This document shows, in pieces, positions 9,430 through 18,480 of a stretch of DNA of 64,000 nt. Under the pieces are notes generated by a model. That model saw only the letters and a list, made by a program, of their open reading frames with translations. It searched no databases and was not told the origin of the DNA. The DNA lies in the NCBI RefSeq assembly GCF_028748185.1, contig NZ_CP118164.1, positions 5,977,814 to 6,041,813 on the forward strand, read 5' to 3'. The stretch is from Bremerella sp. P1 (GTDB lineage: Bacteria > Planctomycetota > Planctomycetia > Pirellulales > Pirellulaceae). The translations under genes were made by a program, and so were the position numbers. How positions within the stretch are numbered: position 1 is the first letter of the stretch; every line of letters begins with the position of its first letter.

Positions 9430-9452
9430 ATCAATAGTGACAAGTTATTGAT
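9430..9452. promoter_or_regulatory. Inverted repeat upstream of the BtpA-like gene
   Basis: Perfect 7-base arms ATCAATA (9430-9436) and TATTGAT (9446-9452) with a 9-base spacer, ending 24 bases before the ATG at 9477 and before the GGGAG ribosome site. Position and AT-rich character suit an operator; a leader hairpin is also possible. Confidence 0.3.
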
Positions 9453-9476
9453 ACTGATTTTTGGGAGATTCAAACA

Positions 9477-10202
9477 ATGAACAATCGATTTCGAAACTGT
9501 TTTGCAAATACTCATGTGGTGCTGCCTGTCGTGCACGTCGAATCACCGTCGCAAGCTGTTCGCAATACAAGAATTGCGTGCGACGCACAGTGTGACGGTG
9601 TCTTTCTGATCAATCACGGGATTTCCCATGCGGCATTGATGACCGCGTTCTCGGCCGTAAAGGAGGCTCTTCCCGACTTCTGGATTGGTATCAACAGCTT
9701 GGGGGAAGATCCCTGCAATTTGTTTGGTAATACGGAAGTATCGGGTATCTGGACCGATAACGCTCAGATTGACGAACGTCTTGGCGAGCAGGAGAAAGCG
9801 GAAAAGATCGATGACGTTCGGGCGAAGCAAGATTGGCCTGGGCTGTATTTCGGAGGTGTTGCCTTCAAATATCAGCGAGAGGTTGACGAACTTGCTGCTG
9901 CATCACGCATCGCGATGCGTCACATGGACGTCGTCACAACCTCCGGACCTGGCACGGGGCATGCCCCCACCGTCGAAAAACTGAAAACCATGAAGGAAGC
10001 TATGGGTGAGTTTCCTTTAGCGATCGCAAGCGGAGTGACGCCGGACAATGTGTCTGACTTACTGCCGCATTGCGATTGCGTAATGGTGGCCACGGGAATC
10101 AGCAAGAGCTTTACCGAACTTGATCCTGCGTTGACTCGCAACTTGGTTGAGTCGGTCCGCGAGTTTTCAATTCGCGAATGCTACAAGTACACCACCAAGT
10201 GA
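9477..10202 (+). CDS. BtpA/SgcQ-like TIM-barrel protein
   Basis: A 241-residue soluble protein that looks like the BtpA family: an N-terminal LPVVHVESPSQAVRNTRIAC segment, CDGVFLINHG, and C-terminal phosphate-binding loops of a TIM barrel (VVTTSGPGTGHAP, IASGVTPDNV, CVMVATGIS). BtpA itself affects photosystem I in cyanobacteria, and SgcQ is in a sugar-metabolism cluster in E. coli; the enzymatic reaction of this family is not settled, although relatives are found near nucleoside or sugar phosphate genes. GGGAG lies 7-11 bases before ATG 9477. The last 22 bases overlap the 3' end of the converging kinase gene. The gene appears to be a single unit. Confidence 0.7.
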   Translation: MNNRFRNCFANTHVVLPVVHVESPSQAVRNTRIACDAQCDGVFLINHGISHAALMTAFSAVKEALPDFWIGINSLGEDPCNLFGNTEVSGIWTDNAQIDERLGEQEKAEKIDDVRAKQDWPGLYFGGVAFKYQREVDELAAASRIAMRHMDVVTTSGPGTGHAPTVEKLKTMKEAMGEFPLAIASGVTPDNVSDLLPHCDCVMVATGISKSFTELDPALTRNLVESVREFSIRECYKYTTK

Positions 10203-11764
10203 TCCCGGCGATTGGCCGAGAGCCATCGGATCAATCGGCCAGTTCCGCGACTCTTGCCGTCCCAGAGAAGAACGACTAGATCTGCCTTGGTTGCAAAGAA
10301 GATATCCCGACGACTTGGAGCGTCGGGATTCGGGAGCACAGACTCTTTATTAGCGTCGATAAATGGCAGGTCGTGCTTCTTCACAAGGGATTTCATCGAT
10401 TCGGATATATCCGCGTCCGAATAACCGACGAGAAATTGGCTTTGACCACGGCTAACGAGATATTCGGCCACCTGCTCGTCAACGCATCCATAGCTGCCGT
10501 GATACCAGGTTGTCAAAAGCGAGCAGTAAGGAGCAAGAGCTTCTGCAACTTTGCGTTCGATTGCTGAAGATTCCACGTTCATCGTGCCCGTCACTGCGAC
10601 GGTAAAGTGGCGGGGTGCTTCCAGTGGTTCTCCACTAACTTGCGAGGGAAGCGTTCGGCGTATGTCGCTCAGTATGGCTTTCATCTCTGAAGCCGTACGA
10701 AAGCGACTGTTAGGATCTTTTTCTAGGCTACGTGAAAGCACAAGTCGAATATCATCGGGAAGTTCAGCGGGAAGTTCGGGAATATGAGGACCGCAGATCT
10801 CTTCAACGAGTTGACTGAGTGAAGTGCCTGAAAACGGTACCGATCCCACAAGCATTCGATAGAGAATGACGCCGACGCCCCATAGGTCTGTTCTGTCATC
10901 GGACTTTCCGACAAACGCTTCGGGCGCCATATAGGCGGGCGACCCAGCTATCCCTTGCTGGGCCGTTTCTCCTCCTCTGGCAAGCCCGAAGTCTGATAGC
11001 CGGGGTATTCCATCCTGCATCAGTACATTTGCTGGCTTTAAGTCGAGATGGACAATTCCACGCGAATGAAGAAACTCCAGGCCACTTAGGATTCCGATGC
11101 CGATTTCAACAACGACAGCGAGTGGCAGTGTTCCTTCGTTTAAGACATCGGAAAGCGTGCCTCCCGATACATACTCACTCACGATCGCAACGGTATCACC
11201 ATAGAAGTCCGCTTCGATGATGGGAACCACATTGGGGTGACCACTCGCTCGAACCCAGGTGCGTGCCTCGTTTTCTACGAATGCATGAAGGTCGGGAAAG
11301 AAATAAGGAACTTTGATTGCAGCGTAGGTTGTCGCAAAAGCTCCTTGTCGCTCACCCAGCCAAACTTGTCCAAATCCGCCCTCGCCAAGACACCGTATGA
11401 GTTTATAGGGGCCGAGCGATCGTCCCGCTTCCATTTGACCGCAAAGAGTTCGGCTGTCGGGCGAAGAAACAAAACTACGAGTCGGTGAGTCCTCTGTAAT
11501 AAAGCTTCTCGAGCTTTGCCCAAATCGTTCGATGACATGTTTCAATCGTGGGAATCGGGCTGAATAGAATGCAATATCGATCGTCTCTTCGCGTCGCCTA
11601 CGAAATTCGAACTCAATCATTAGCATTTCTTCAATGAATTCGTCCTGCTTGGTTCCCTGGTATTGTTTCACGAAAACTTCGATGCTGGGCGCATCTCCGT
11701 TTCGCCAGAGCGATTCAAACTCATCCAAAAGAGCATCAAATTCTGCATCGTCAGGATCGGACAT
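10181..11764 (-). CDS. Ser/Thr protein kinase with C-terminal SLOG (DUF2493-like) domain
   Basis: A 527-residue soluble protein. Residues 1-110 hold an acidic helical N-terminus common to planctomycete kinases. The Hanks-type kinase domain spans about 120-370: glycine loop GEGGFG (127-132), catalytic Lys in AAIKV (151), HLDLKPAN (239-246), DFG (258-260) and PAYMAPEA; all catalytic residues are present. After a short linker, residues about 386-527 look like a Rossmann-type SLOG domain: VAVTGTMN, HGSYGCVDEQVAEYLVSRG, then ADLVVLLWDGKSRGTGRLI, close to the DUF2493/YspA pattern. No membrane segment is seen, unlike many bacterial PknB kinases. It is divergent from an ECF sigma gene 200 bases away, the arrangement of planctomycete kinase-linked ECF groups, so it may phosphorylate and switch that sigma factor in response to a nucleotide ligand (inference). 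Confidence 0.9.
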   Translation of the reverse strand: MSDPDDAEFDALLDEFESLWRNGDAPSIEVFVKQYQGTKQDEFIEEMLMIEFEFRRRREETIDIAFYSARFPRLKHVIERFGQSSRSFITEDSPTRSFVSSPDSRTLCGQMEAGRSLGPYKLIRCLGEGGFGQVWLGERQGAFATTYAAIKVPYFFPDLHAFVENEARTWVRASGHPNVVPIIEADFYGDTVAIVSEYVSGGTLSDVLNEGTLPLAVVVEIGIGILSGLEFLHSRGIVHLDLKPANVLMQDGIPRLSDFGLARGGETAQQGIAGSPAYMAPEAFVGKSDDRTDLWGVGVILYRMLVGSVPFSGTSLSQLVEEICGPHIPELPAELPDDIRLVLSRSLEKDPNSRFRTASEMKAILSDIRRTLPSQVSGEPLEAPRHFTVAVTGTMNVESSAIERKVAEALAPYCSLLTTWYHGSYGCVDEQVAEYLVSRGQSQFLVGYSDADISESMKSLVKKHDLPFIDANKESVLPNPDAPSRRDIFFATKADLVVLLWDGKSRGTGRLIRWLSANRRDHLVVYL

Positions 11765-11964
11765 GGGCAGAGATCCTCAACTGTCTTGACCCAGTACAGG
11801 CTAGAGCGTCTCGCATATCCTTTACCCCGGTTGGGCTGTGTTGATCCGTGCAAAACGTGGACTAGAAGCGTATGCTTGAAACAAGCAAAATTAGCATGTT
11901 GGGCGCCCTGTTTGAAGTATCTGATCGCACTCTTACTGGCTATTCAAAGCTTAAAGAAACCGCC

Positions 11965-12567
11965 ATGGATGAAATCACCCTTTGGATCTCAAAACTCAAA
12001 GAGAATGACCCTCGTTCGCACGAAGAGCTTTGGAATGCCTATTTTCAGGCTCTACTCGGTGCAATTCGCAAGAAGCTTAACAACCATGAAAAGCGATCGT
12101 TCGACGAGGAGGACGTTGCTGTGAGTGCTTTTCATAGCTTCTTTCGTGCGGTTGAAGAACAACGGATTCCGCAACTTAACGACCGGCACGATTTATGGAA
12201 GGTGATCATCGTTATCGCTGCCCGCAAGATTTCCAATCGTCGTGACCGAAATAACGCACAGAAAAGAGGTGGAGGTCAGGTGCGAGGTGAGTCGGTCTTT
12301 CTCAATACGGATGGGATGTGCGGCGCTGGTTTGGGCGAAGTCATGGGTGACTGTCCCTCTCCTGAGATGATCGTCGAGTCTTCGGAGAATCTAGATCGCC
12401 TTCTGGGTCTACTTGACGATCCGGTTCTCTTGGAGATCGCACAGTTGAAATTGGAAGGGTATTCCAATCGCGAAATTGGCGTAAAAACGGATCGAGTCGA
12501 GCGAACCGTCGAAAGAAAGCTGGAGCGAATCCGAAAGATATGGACAGACGCAGGCGAACAGGGGTGA
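11965..12567 (+). CDS. ECF-type sigma-70 factor (planctomycete ECF, kinase-associated)
   Basis: A 200-residue ECF sigma factor. Region 2 is in the first half (HEELWNAYFQALLGAIRKKL, then DEEDVAVSAFHSFFRAVEEQ with the acidic region-2 signature, then a LWKVIIVIAARKISNRRDR block), and region 4 is the C-terminal helix-turn-helix (LEGYSNREIGVKTDRVERTVERKL). The spacer between them is short and hydrophilic (KRGGGQVRGES). This matches the Sigma70_ECF group frequent in Rhodopirellula and relatives. ATG 11965 is preferred because homologous proteins begin close to region 2 and the upstream 31-codon extension (to 11872) is not sigma-like; the ribosome site is weak. Divergent from the kinase-SLOG gene, its probable partner. 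Confidence 0.88.
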   Translation: MDEITLWISKLKENDPRSHEELWNAYFQALLGAIRKKLNNHEKRSFDEEDVAVSAFHSFFRAVEEQRIPQLNDRHDLWKVIIVIAARKISNRRDRNNAQKRGGGQVRGESVFLNTDGMCGAGLGEVMGDCPSPEMIVESSENLDRLLGLLDDPVLLEIAQLKLEGYSNREIGVKTDRVERTVERKLERIRKIWTDAGEQG

Positions 12568-12682
12568 AAATTGCATAGCGTCCATCGGGGCTATGTCGAG
12601 TGACCTGTGCCCTTCGATCGCCTTCCTTCCGGATTTTCAGGTCGACCGACTTCTCTAGGGTAGGTCCCGGACGAAGCAGTCG

Positions 12683-13780
12683 CTACGACTTCGTCGAGGC
12701 AACTTCATCCTTCGGTTGTTCGAACAAGCTATAGATCTTGAGGGCTCCGTTGTTGCTCACGTATTCTTGCTGGTCGGTGTGCCGTCCGTTGCCCGTGCGG
12801 CCATGGGCCTCGTAACAGGCTGAGGCCAGGCGAAGCTTGTCGGGATGCAGATGTAGGCTGTAGCCGGTGGGCGCCTTGAGAATGTGGTACGGCGCTTCCG
12901 CGTCAGGCTTCCAGAACTCGATTGATGTAGAGCTGTGGAGCAATTGTCCTTGAGCGGCGATACTCCCATCTGGCAGGAAGCATAGTCCTTCCAACGGACC
13001 GTCCATCTTGGTCTGCGGACGCAACGTTTGCTTTAGCTCGCCGGTGGACAGGTCAAACAACAAGACTGCCGCTTTACCGACACAGAAAGTGTTGCCATTG
13101 GCATCCGTCATTCCACTACACGCGAGAAGTGTTCCATCGGGGGAGATGGCGAGTCGTTTGACTCCGCCGACATCTGCCAAGTAATTCTCTTTACGCTCGT
13201 GCAATACGCTTGCGTCGATCGTTCGTATCAGTTCACCGCTAGCGAGATCCCAATGGTGAATTTCACCAAGCACATCACCGCTGTAGAAAGACTTGCCATC
13301 AGGAGCCACTGTCAGGCTATAGACATGATGCTTATGGCCTGTGAATTCTCGAATTGCAGTACCACCGTCAGGCGACCAGAGCTTCACCAGTTTATCGTTG
13401 CCAGTCGTTAAGAGATGCTTGCCATCAGGGGTAATCGCGAGGTCGCGCACCCAGCCGTGTCTGGTATCTTCAATCGTCCATAGGGGCTTAGGCTCGGTTT
13501 CGGCATAGTTCCAACAATGCACCACGCCGTGATAGTCGCCGCTGATCAGTCGCTTCCGATCTGGATGGAATGCTAACGCCATTACCCAACTGCGATGTGC
13601 CGTAAGTGGCGTTCGAGTGCCGCTTTCCAGGTCCCACCGCTGCAGGTCTTCATGCTGCGCCCCGGCCACGACGAACTTTCCGCAAGGGCTGAAAGCGCAT
13701 ACGGTTAAGATGCGATCGTGTTCGAAGGACTGCGATTCCCAAATCTTGGTCGGATCGAAATCTGGACTAGTGGCGGCCAT
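12683..13780 (-). CDS. WD40-repeat beta-propeller protein
   Basis: A 365-residue protein made of about six or seven WD40-type repeats, visible as recurring endings such as EDLQRWDLESG, GVVHCWNYAE, KLVKLWSPDGG, GEIHHWDLASG and AVLLFDLSTGEL, each preceded by a FSPCGK/ISPDGT/VAPDGK strand pair. No signal peptide is seen, so it is probably cytoplasmic or leaves by an unknown route. Its ATG overlaps the stop of the upstream DUF1501 gene by one base (TGATG at 13782-13778), so translation is coupled; order is DUF1549, DUF1501, WD40. WD40 propellers generally act as protein-binding scaffolds, and a partner role for the DUF1549/DUF1501 pair is inferred from the coupling. Confidence 0.88.
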   Translation of the reverse strand: MAATSPDFDPTKIWESQSFEHDRILTVCAFSPCGKFVVAGAQHEDLQRWDLESGTRTPLTAHRSWVMALAFHPDRKRLISGDYHGVVHCWNYAETEPKPLWTIEDTRHGWVRDLAITPDGKHLLTTGNDKLVKLWSPDGGTAIREFTGHKHHVYSLTVAPDGKSFYSGDVLGEIHHWDLASGELIRTIDASVLHERKENYLADVGGVKRLAISPDGTLLACSGMTDANGNTFCVGKAAVLLFDLSTGELKQTLRPQTKMDGPLEGLCFLPDGSIAAQGQLLHSSTSIEFWKPDAEAPYHILKAPTGYSLHLHPDKLRLASACYEAHGRTGNGRHTDQQEYVSNNGALKIYSLFEQPKDEVASTKS

Positions 13781-15069
13781 CAGGAGAGCACCTCGCTAAT
13801 CTTGCTGCAGTCGTCGTGAGCGATCGGCAGAGGTTGCCCGTCGTTAACGTACTCAACCTTCTTGGCGTCAATTCCCATTGTGTGGAAAATTGTGTGAAAC
13901 AGATGCCCGATGTCGTGTTCCTGTGAGTCAACCCAGGCGCCGTTGGCAGTCGTTTTGCCGATGACCGCCCCACGCTTGATGCCGCAACCGGCGAGTACCA
14001 CCGACCAAGCTTCTGGCCAATGGTCGCGGCCTGCCCGGGTGTTGATCTTGGGAGTGCGACCAAATTCAGACATGAGCACGACCAGGACGTTGTCCAGCAT
14101 GCCACGGTCGTCCAGATCATCAATTATGGCGGCAAACGGGCGATCGATCTGCGGCACAAGGTTCAAGTGCATATTGAAATTGTCACCATGCGTGTCCCAG
14201 TGGAACGACGTCACTTTGACGAACTGAACGCCGGCCTCCAGCAGTCGCCGAGCTTGCAAAAGGTGCCGCCCCAGCGGATGCGTACCGTACCGCTCGACAT
14301 CCTTCGGGGGCAGGAGCGAATCGTCGAATAGTTCCTTTCGCTTCATCAGCTTCTCGGCAACCTGATAGGAATACTCGTACGCGTCGACTTCGGAATCGAC
14401 GCGGCGTTGGCGAAATCGGTTGTTTAGCCTGCGTCGTAGATCGCCGCGGGCGACGTCCACCGCGTCGTCGATCGAATCAGGGCGATGAATGTGGATCGGA
14501 GGCTTACCATCCCCTAGGGCCAACGCACCATATTTTGCCCCGAGAAATCCAGCGTCTTTCCACATATATCCGCCGCGTCCCGGCTTGATATGCATATAGG
14601 GAGGCAAGTCATTTTTGACCGGCGGCATCAACTTGGCGAGTGCCGAACCGATAAATGGATAGGTCACCCCGCGATTCTTTGGATCACCTCGCTGCACACG
14701 CGGAACGCCGGTTGAGTGATTTTGATCCTTCGTACACATGCTGCGAATGACGGCCAGTTTGTCCATCCGTTTGGCAGTCTCGGGTACCAACTCACTGAAA
14801 TGCACGCCTGGCACTGCGGTGGGAATCGCACGAAAGGGGCCGCCGAATTCGGTGTTGGGCTTAGGATCCCAGCTTTCCAGTTGGCTGATGCCGCCGTCGA
14901 GCCAGATAAACAGTACTTGCTTACCCTGCGATTTGATCTTCTCAGCCATGGCAGGCTGCAAGAGCGCACCCATGCCAAGGGTTCCGGCTGCTGCCCCAGC
15001 CAACGTACCCAGCATTTGCCGCCGCGAAAGGTCGTGTGCAAGGCTGTTGCATGCGAAGTTGTGCTTCAT
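13780..15069 (-). CDS. Tat-exported DUF1501 protein
   Basis: A 429-residue DUF1501 protein. Twin arginines (LSRRQML, RR at 16-17) precede a hydrophobic segment, so Tat export is expected. Family hallmarks are VLFIWLDGGISQLESWDPKP after the signal, VRFVKVTSFHWDTHGDNFN-type segment in the middle, and SEFGRTPKIN with GRDHWPEAW towards the end. DUF1501 belongs to the alkaline phosphatase/sulfatase superfamily by fold, and the Asp/His of GRDH and the WDTH segment may be metal ligands; no activity is established. It lies 32 bases downstream of its DUF1549 partner and is coupled to the WD40 gene downstream. Confidence 0.92.
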   Translation of the reverse strand: MKHNFACNSLAHDLSRRQMLGTLAGAAAGTLGMGALLQPAMAEKIKSQGKQVLFIWLDGGISQLESWDPKPNTEFGGPFRAIPTAVPGVHFSELVPETAKRMDKLAVIRSMCTKDQNHSTGVPRVQRGDPKNRGVTYPFIGSALAKLMPPVKNDLPPYMHIKPGRGGYMWKDAGFLGAKYGALALGDGKPPIHIHRPDSIDDAVDVARGDLRRRLNNRFRQRRVDSEVDAYEYSYQVAEKLMKRKELFDDSLLPPKDVERYGTHPLGRHLLQARRLLEAGVQFVKVTSFHWDTHGDNFNMHLNLVPQIDRPFAAIIDDLDDRGMLDNVLVVLMSEFGRTPKINTRAGRDHWPEAWSVVLAGCGIKRGAVIGKTTANGAWVDSQEHDIGHLFHTIFHTMGIDAKKVEYVNDGQPLPIAHDDCSKISEVLS

Positions 15070-15101
15070 CGTTGTGTATCCAAAAATCGAGTCGCAAGCT
15101 G

Positions 15102-16709
15102 CTAGTGATTCATCCTAAATTCTGCGGATGAGATCAATGCCCAGACCAGTTCGCCCAACGCCTCGGTTCGTCGATCTTTATTCTGAGTCAGGTAGGCGGC
15201 CACTTCAGCCACTTCTTCATCTGCAGGTGGTCGTGTCAGTGCGCTGATGTAGAGTTCGTCTGCTACCGTCGCCGCGTCATTCAGATTCGAGAGTCGCTCG
15301 ACCAGATTGCCCGACTTTGGTTTTAGCCAATCAAGCACTCCTTGGTCGTTCATCAAGAACAAGGCATGTCCCATCGATGGCGTAAAGTCGACTTCCGCTT
15401 CGCCAGGTGGATTGCTGTACACACCAACGAATAGCTTCATCACGTCCGGGAAATTCTGGGGAAACTGATCAACTCGGCCATTGATGTAATCGAAGTGCGT
15501 GAACTCCGAATTATCAGGCACTGGGGCTTCAAGCAACCAGTCGAGATTTCCGGTTGCGCCTGCTATGCACCAGCCCATCTGCTCAGGCGTCAGGGGTTTA
15601 AGAATTGCCATGCGGTAGAGTTGTGGTGGGGCGTCTTTCAAGGCTACCCCGTTGGGCAAGATACTGCTCCGCTGATAACTGTCACTCAGGGCGATTTCGC
15701 GAAGGAGCCATTTTACGTCGAAGTTATGGGCAACAAACTCGGCCGCCATGGTGTCGAGCAGTCGCGGATGCGAAGGAGGATTGTCTTCGTGGTGAAGATC
15801 CAATGGGTGCACCAGCCCACGCCCCATCATCAAGAACCAAAAGCGATTGACACTATTACGAACGAACAATTCGTTTTCCGCCGTCGGGAGGTTGCGCGAC
15901 AGGAGCAATCGCGGGCGATATTTGGCGGCTTCTTCTTTTTGATCCTTTTCAAACGTGGGGATTTCCAACTCTTCGCCACCAGGTAACCGTGGTCCCGTTG
16001 TATGCTTGCCTGGTCCGAAAACGGACTCGTATTCAATGGACGCTTCAGCCGGCTTGTCTTTCAGGTAGGTGAACAGGCCGAAATAATCATCTTGGGCGTA
16101 GTCCGCAATTTCCGGATGGTCATGACATTGAGAGCAGGTGATGTCGCGACCCAGGAACAGGCGGGCAACGTCTTCCGTCCTTAAATTCTCATCGTTTCGA
16201 CCCGTGACTAGAAAGAACTTCGATGCCGGCTTCAGCGTCTCATCCTTTTCATCAACAAACAGTAATTCGCTTACGAGTTGGTTCCACGGTTTGTTCCTGG
16301 CGAAGGAGTCGCGGAGATACCTTTCCCATTCGGCATCCGGCACTTGTGTATCGGTTCGACGTTCCAACAACATGGCCGTAAAGGCTTCTTGCATGCGGCG
16401 GGGAAAATCGTCGCTGGCAAGCAGGCTGTCGATCAACGTCTTGCGTTTGGCTTTGTCCTTGTCGGCCAAGAACTTTCTGGCCTCAGCGGGCGCGGGTAGC
16501 TTGCCAGTCAGATCGATAAAGATTCGACGCAGAAACTCGGCATCATCGGCTGGGGCAGCGACGGATCCACCAGCCTTTTGTGCAATTAGCTGATCGATTG
16601 TCTGGTGCAACTCAGCAGCGCCTGCCTTCGGTAAGAAACAAAGGCATGCAGAAACAATCGCAAACCCAGCAAACATCGAACCGCTGGAGGAGCTCCGTAT
16701 ATGCGTCAT
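15102..16709 (-). CDS. DUF1549/DUF1553 (PSCyt2/PSD1) protein without N-terminal cytochrome domain
   Basis: A 535-residue secreted protein with signal peptide (hydrophobic residues about 12-32). DUF1549 spans about residues 55-270 (FLRRIFIDLTGKLP; the single haem-type motif CSQCH at 192-196 within TCSQCHDHPEI), and DUF1553 about 290-530 (FVRNSVNRFWFLMMGRGLVHPLD, PPSHPRLLDTMA, a final ISSAEFRMNH, the usual end of these proteins). It lacks the N-terminal PSCyt1 domain and the long discoidin-like middle part of the larger paralogues at 18481 and 25475, so it is a compact version. First gene of the operon with DUF1501 and WD40. A periplasmic redox or binding role is inferred from the CxxCH motif only. 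Confidence 0.92.
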   Translation of the reverse strand: MTHIRSSSSGSMFAGFAIVSACLCFLPKAGAAELHQTIDQLIAQKAGGSVAAPADDAEFLRRIFIDLTGKLPAPAEARKFLADKDKAKRKTLIDSLLASDDFPRRMQEAFTAMLLERRTDTQVPDAEWERYLRDSFARNKPWNQLVSELLFVDEKDETLKPASKFFLVTGRNDENLRTEDVARLFLGRDITCSQCHDHPEIADYAQDDYFGLFTYLKDKPAEASIEYESVFGPGKHTTGPRLPGGEELEIPTFEKDQKEEAAKYRPRLLLSRNLPTAENELFVRNSVNRFWFLMMGRGLVHPLDLHHEDNPPSHPRLLDTMAAEFVAHNFDVKWLLREIALSDSYQRSSILPNGVALKDAPPQLYRMAILKPLTPEQMGWCIAGATGNLDWLLEAPVPDNSEFTHFDYINGRVDQFPQNFPDVMKLFVGVYSNPPGEAEVDFTPSMGHALFLMNDQGVLDWLKPKSGNLVERLSNLNDAATVADELYISALTRPPADEEVAEVAAYLTQNKDRRTEALGELVWALISSAEFRMNH

Positions 16710-17007
16710 GGTTGAAACTCGGGGCAGGGTGGGTGCGAGTTTGAGGTGGGATAAATGTGAGATCGCTGTAGTTAGATGGATCGTATCAAATGTGGCAAGT
16801 GCAATCTACAAAATAGTTTCCCCTCACTGCTGCAATGCAAGTGACCACATCAGAGATGAATTTCGCAAACTACTTAGGATGTAGTTGGCGCTTGATAAGA
16901 CCTTCGCATTCCTACTCACAACAGACCAAGCCAAGTGCTACGGCTCGCATTGCAATTGGCAAGGTGACAAGCTTGGGCGATGCTCGTCCCAGCGCCGGCC
17001 CTGAGAC

Positions 17008-18471
17008 TTAACCCAGAATCTCTCGAATTACGTGCCCTTCGACATTGGTCAGACGACGATCGATTCCATTGTGGCGGATGGTAAGCCTCTCGTGATCAAG
17101 TCCTAGCAGGTGCAAGATTGTGGCATTGAAGTCGTAGAGTGGGTGTACATTTTGCACGGCCTTCTTGCCGAGTTCATCTGTAGCCCCGTGGCTGATGCCG
17201 GGTCTTACACCGGCTCCGGTCATCCAAGAAGTGAAGCCGTCGGGGTTATGGTCGCGTCCATGCGATCCTTTCTGGAACATGGGCATGCGTCCGAACTCGG
17301 TACACCAGACTACCAAGGTATTCTCGAGTAGACCGCGCTGCTTCAGATCGCGAATGAGACCTGCCGCCGGTTGATCGAGAATATGGGCATGTTTGTCGTA
17401 TTGTTCCTTTAGTTTATTGTGCCCATCCCAGTTCAATTCGCCTCCACTTGCATAGGCACCGTTGAACAGCTGAACGAATCGGACGCCTCGCTCAACGAGT
17501 CGCCTTGCCAAAATGCAGTTTCTGGCAAAAGCGGCCTTAGTTTTGTCGGGCGAGTCCGCTCCGTACATCTTCAAGATATGCTCCGGTTCGCTTTCCAGGT
17601 TCATCACGTTCGGCACGCTCAGTTGCATCTTTGCTGCCAACTCGTAGCTGGCAATTCGAGCGGCGAGTTGTGAGTCGTGGGGGTTGTCCTCCAGATGCCG
17701 TTGATTCATCTGAGAGAGGAATTGACGCGTTGCCTGATCTTTTTCGGAAGTAACATCGTAAGGTTGCAAGTGACGAATCGGCCTGGTGGCACTAAAGGTG
17801 GTGCCCTGAAACGCTGCGGGGAGGAAGCCCGGTCCCCAGTTGTTCGAGCCGTTTTGAGGAACACCACGAGGATCTGGAATCGCAACATACGCCGGTAACT
17901 CTTGCGTTTCGCAACCCAGGGCATAGGTAACCCAAGCTCCCAAGCTGGGAAACCCATCGAGTACCGAGCCTGTCGAAAGAAAGTTCTCAGCGGGACCGTG
18001 GGTATTACTTTTACTCGTCAGTGAATGAATGAAAGTCAGATCGTCCGTTAGTTCAGCCAAGTGAGGCAACATATCCGAGACCATTTTGCCGGTTTCCCCG
18101 CGAGGACGGAATCGATACTGCGGACGTGCCAGGTTGCCAGCCGGTCCCTGGAAGGTGACGGCTGGTCCATTCTCCATGGGTTTGCCGTCCCGCTTCTCAA
18201 GTTCTGGCTTGTAGTCCCATGTGTCGAGATGGCTCACACCGCCAGCGCAGAAGATGACAATGACGTTTCTGGCAGCACCAGGAAAATGGGAAGAACGAGA
18301 CTGATAAGGACGGGAAGGATCGATTGACTGGTCATCGGCTGCAAGCAGGCCTTCTTGCCCCAACAAGCTGGCTACTGCGATCGACCCTAGACCGCTAACG
18401 GCATGGCTAAGGAAATTGCGTCGATCGAGCCAATTATTGGCAGGCATGACTTGTGAATGAGATCGAAACAT
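17008..18471 (-). CDS. Tat-exported DUF1501 protein (paralogue of 28830 gene)
   Basis: A 487-residue DUF1501 protein. Twin arginines in [14 protein letters not shown] (17-18) start a Tat signal. Conserved segments are [45 protein letters not shown] and [12 protein letters not shown], with a C-terminal [16 protein letters not shown] and NVEGHVI. It is very similar in sequence pattern to the product of 28830-30353, clearly a paralogue, and of a different subgroup from those at 13780 and 55092 (EFGRMP rather than EFGRTP). The DUF1549 gene lies 9 bases upstream, so the two form a tight pair. Function unknown; alkaline phosphatase-like fold expected from the family. Confidence 0.93.
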   Translation of the reverse strand: MFRSHSQVMPANNWLDRRNFLSHAVSGLGSIAVASLLGQEGLLAADDQSIDPSRPYQSRSSHFPGAARNVIVIFCAGGVSHLDTWDYKPELEKRDGKPMENGPAVTFQGPAGNLARPQYRFRPRGETGKMVSDMLPHLAELTDDLTFIHSLTSKSNTHGPAENFLSTGSVLDGFPSLGAWVTYALGCETQELPAYVAIPDPRGVPQNGSNNWGPGFLPAAFQGTTFSATRPIRHLQPYDVTSEKDQATRQFLSQMNQRHLEDNPHDSQLAARIASYELAAKMQLSVPNVMNLESEPEHILKMYGADSPDKTKAAFARNCILARRLVERGVRFVQLFNGAYASGGELNWDGHNKLKEQYDKHAHILDQPAAGLIRDLKQRGLLENTLVVWCTEFGRMPMFQKGSHGRDHNPDGFTSWMTGAGVRPGISHGATDELGKKAVQNVHPLYDFNATILHLLGLDHERLTIRHNGIDRRLTNVEGHVIREILG

Positions 18472-18480
18472 TCCAATTCC

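Noticed and set aside
12574-12595. Hairpin CATAGC/GCTATG after the ECF gene as terminator
   Set aside because: Only 6-base arms, 10-base loop and no T-run; too weak to call.
16710-17007. Hidden gene or element between the two DUF1549/DUF1501 operons
   Set aside because: Stops in all frames and no inverted repeat of convincing length; only an ATTGCAAT palindrome was seen.
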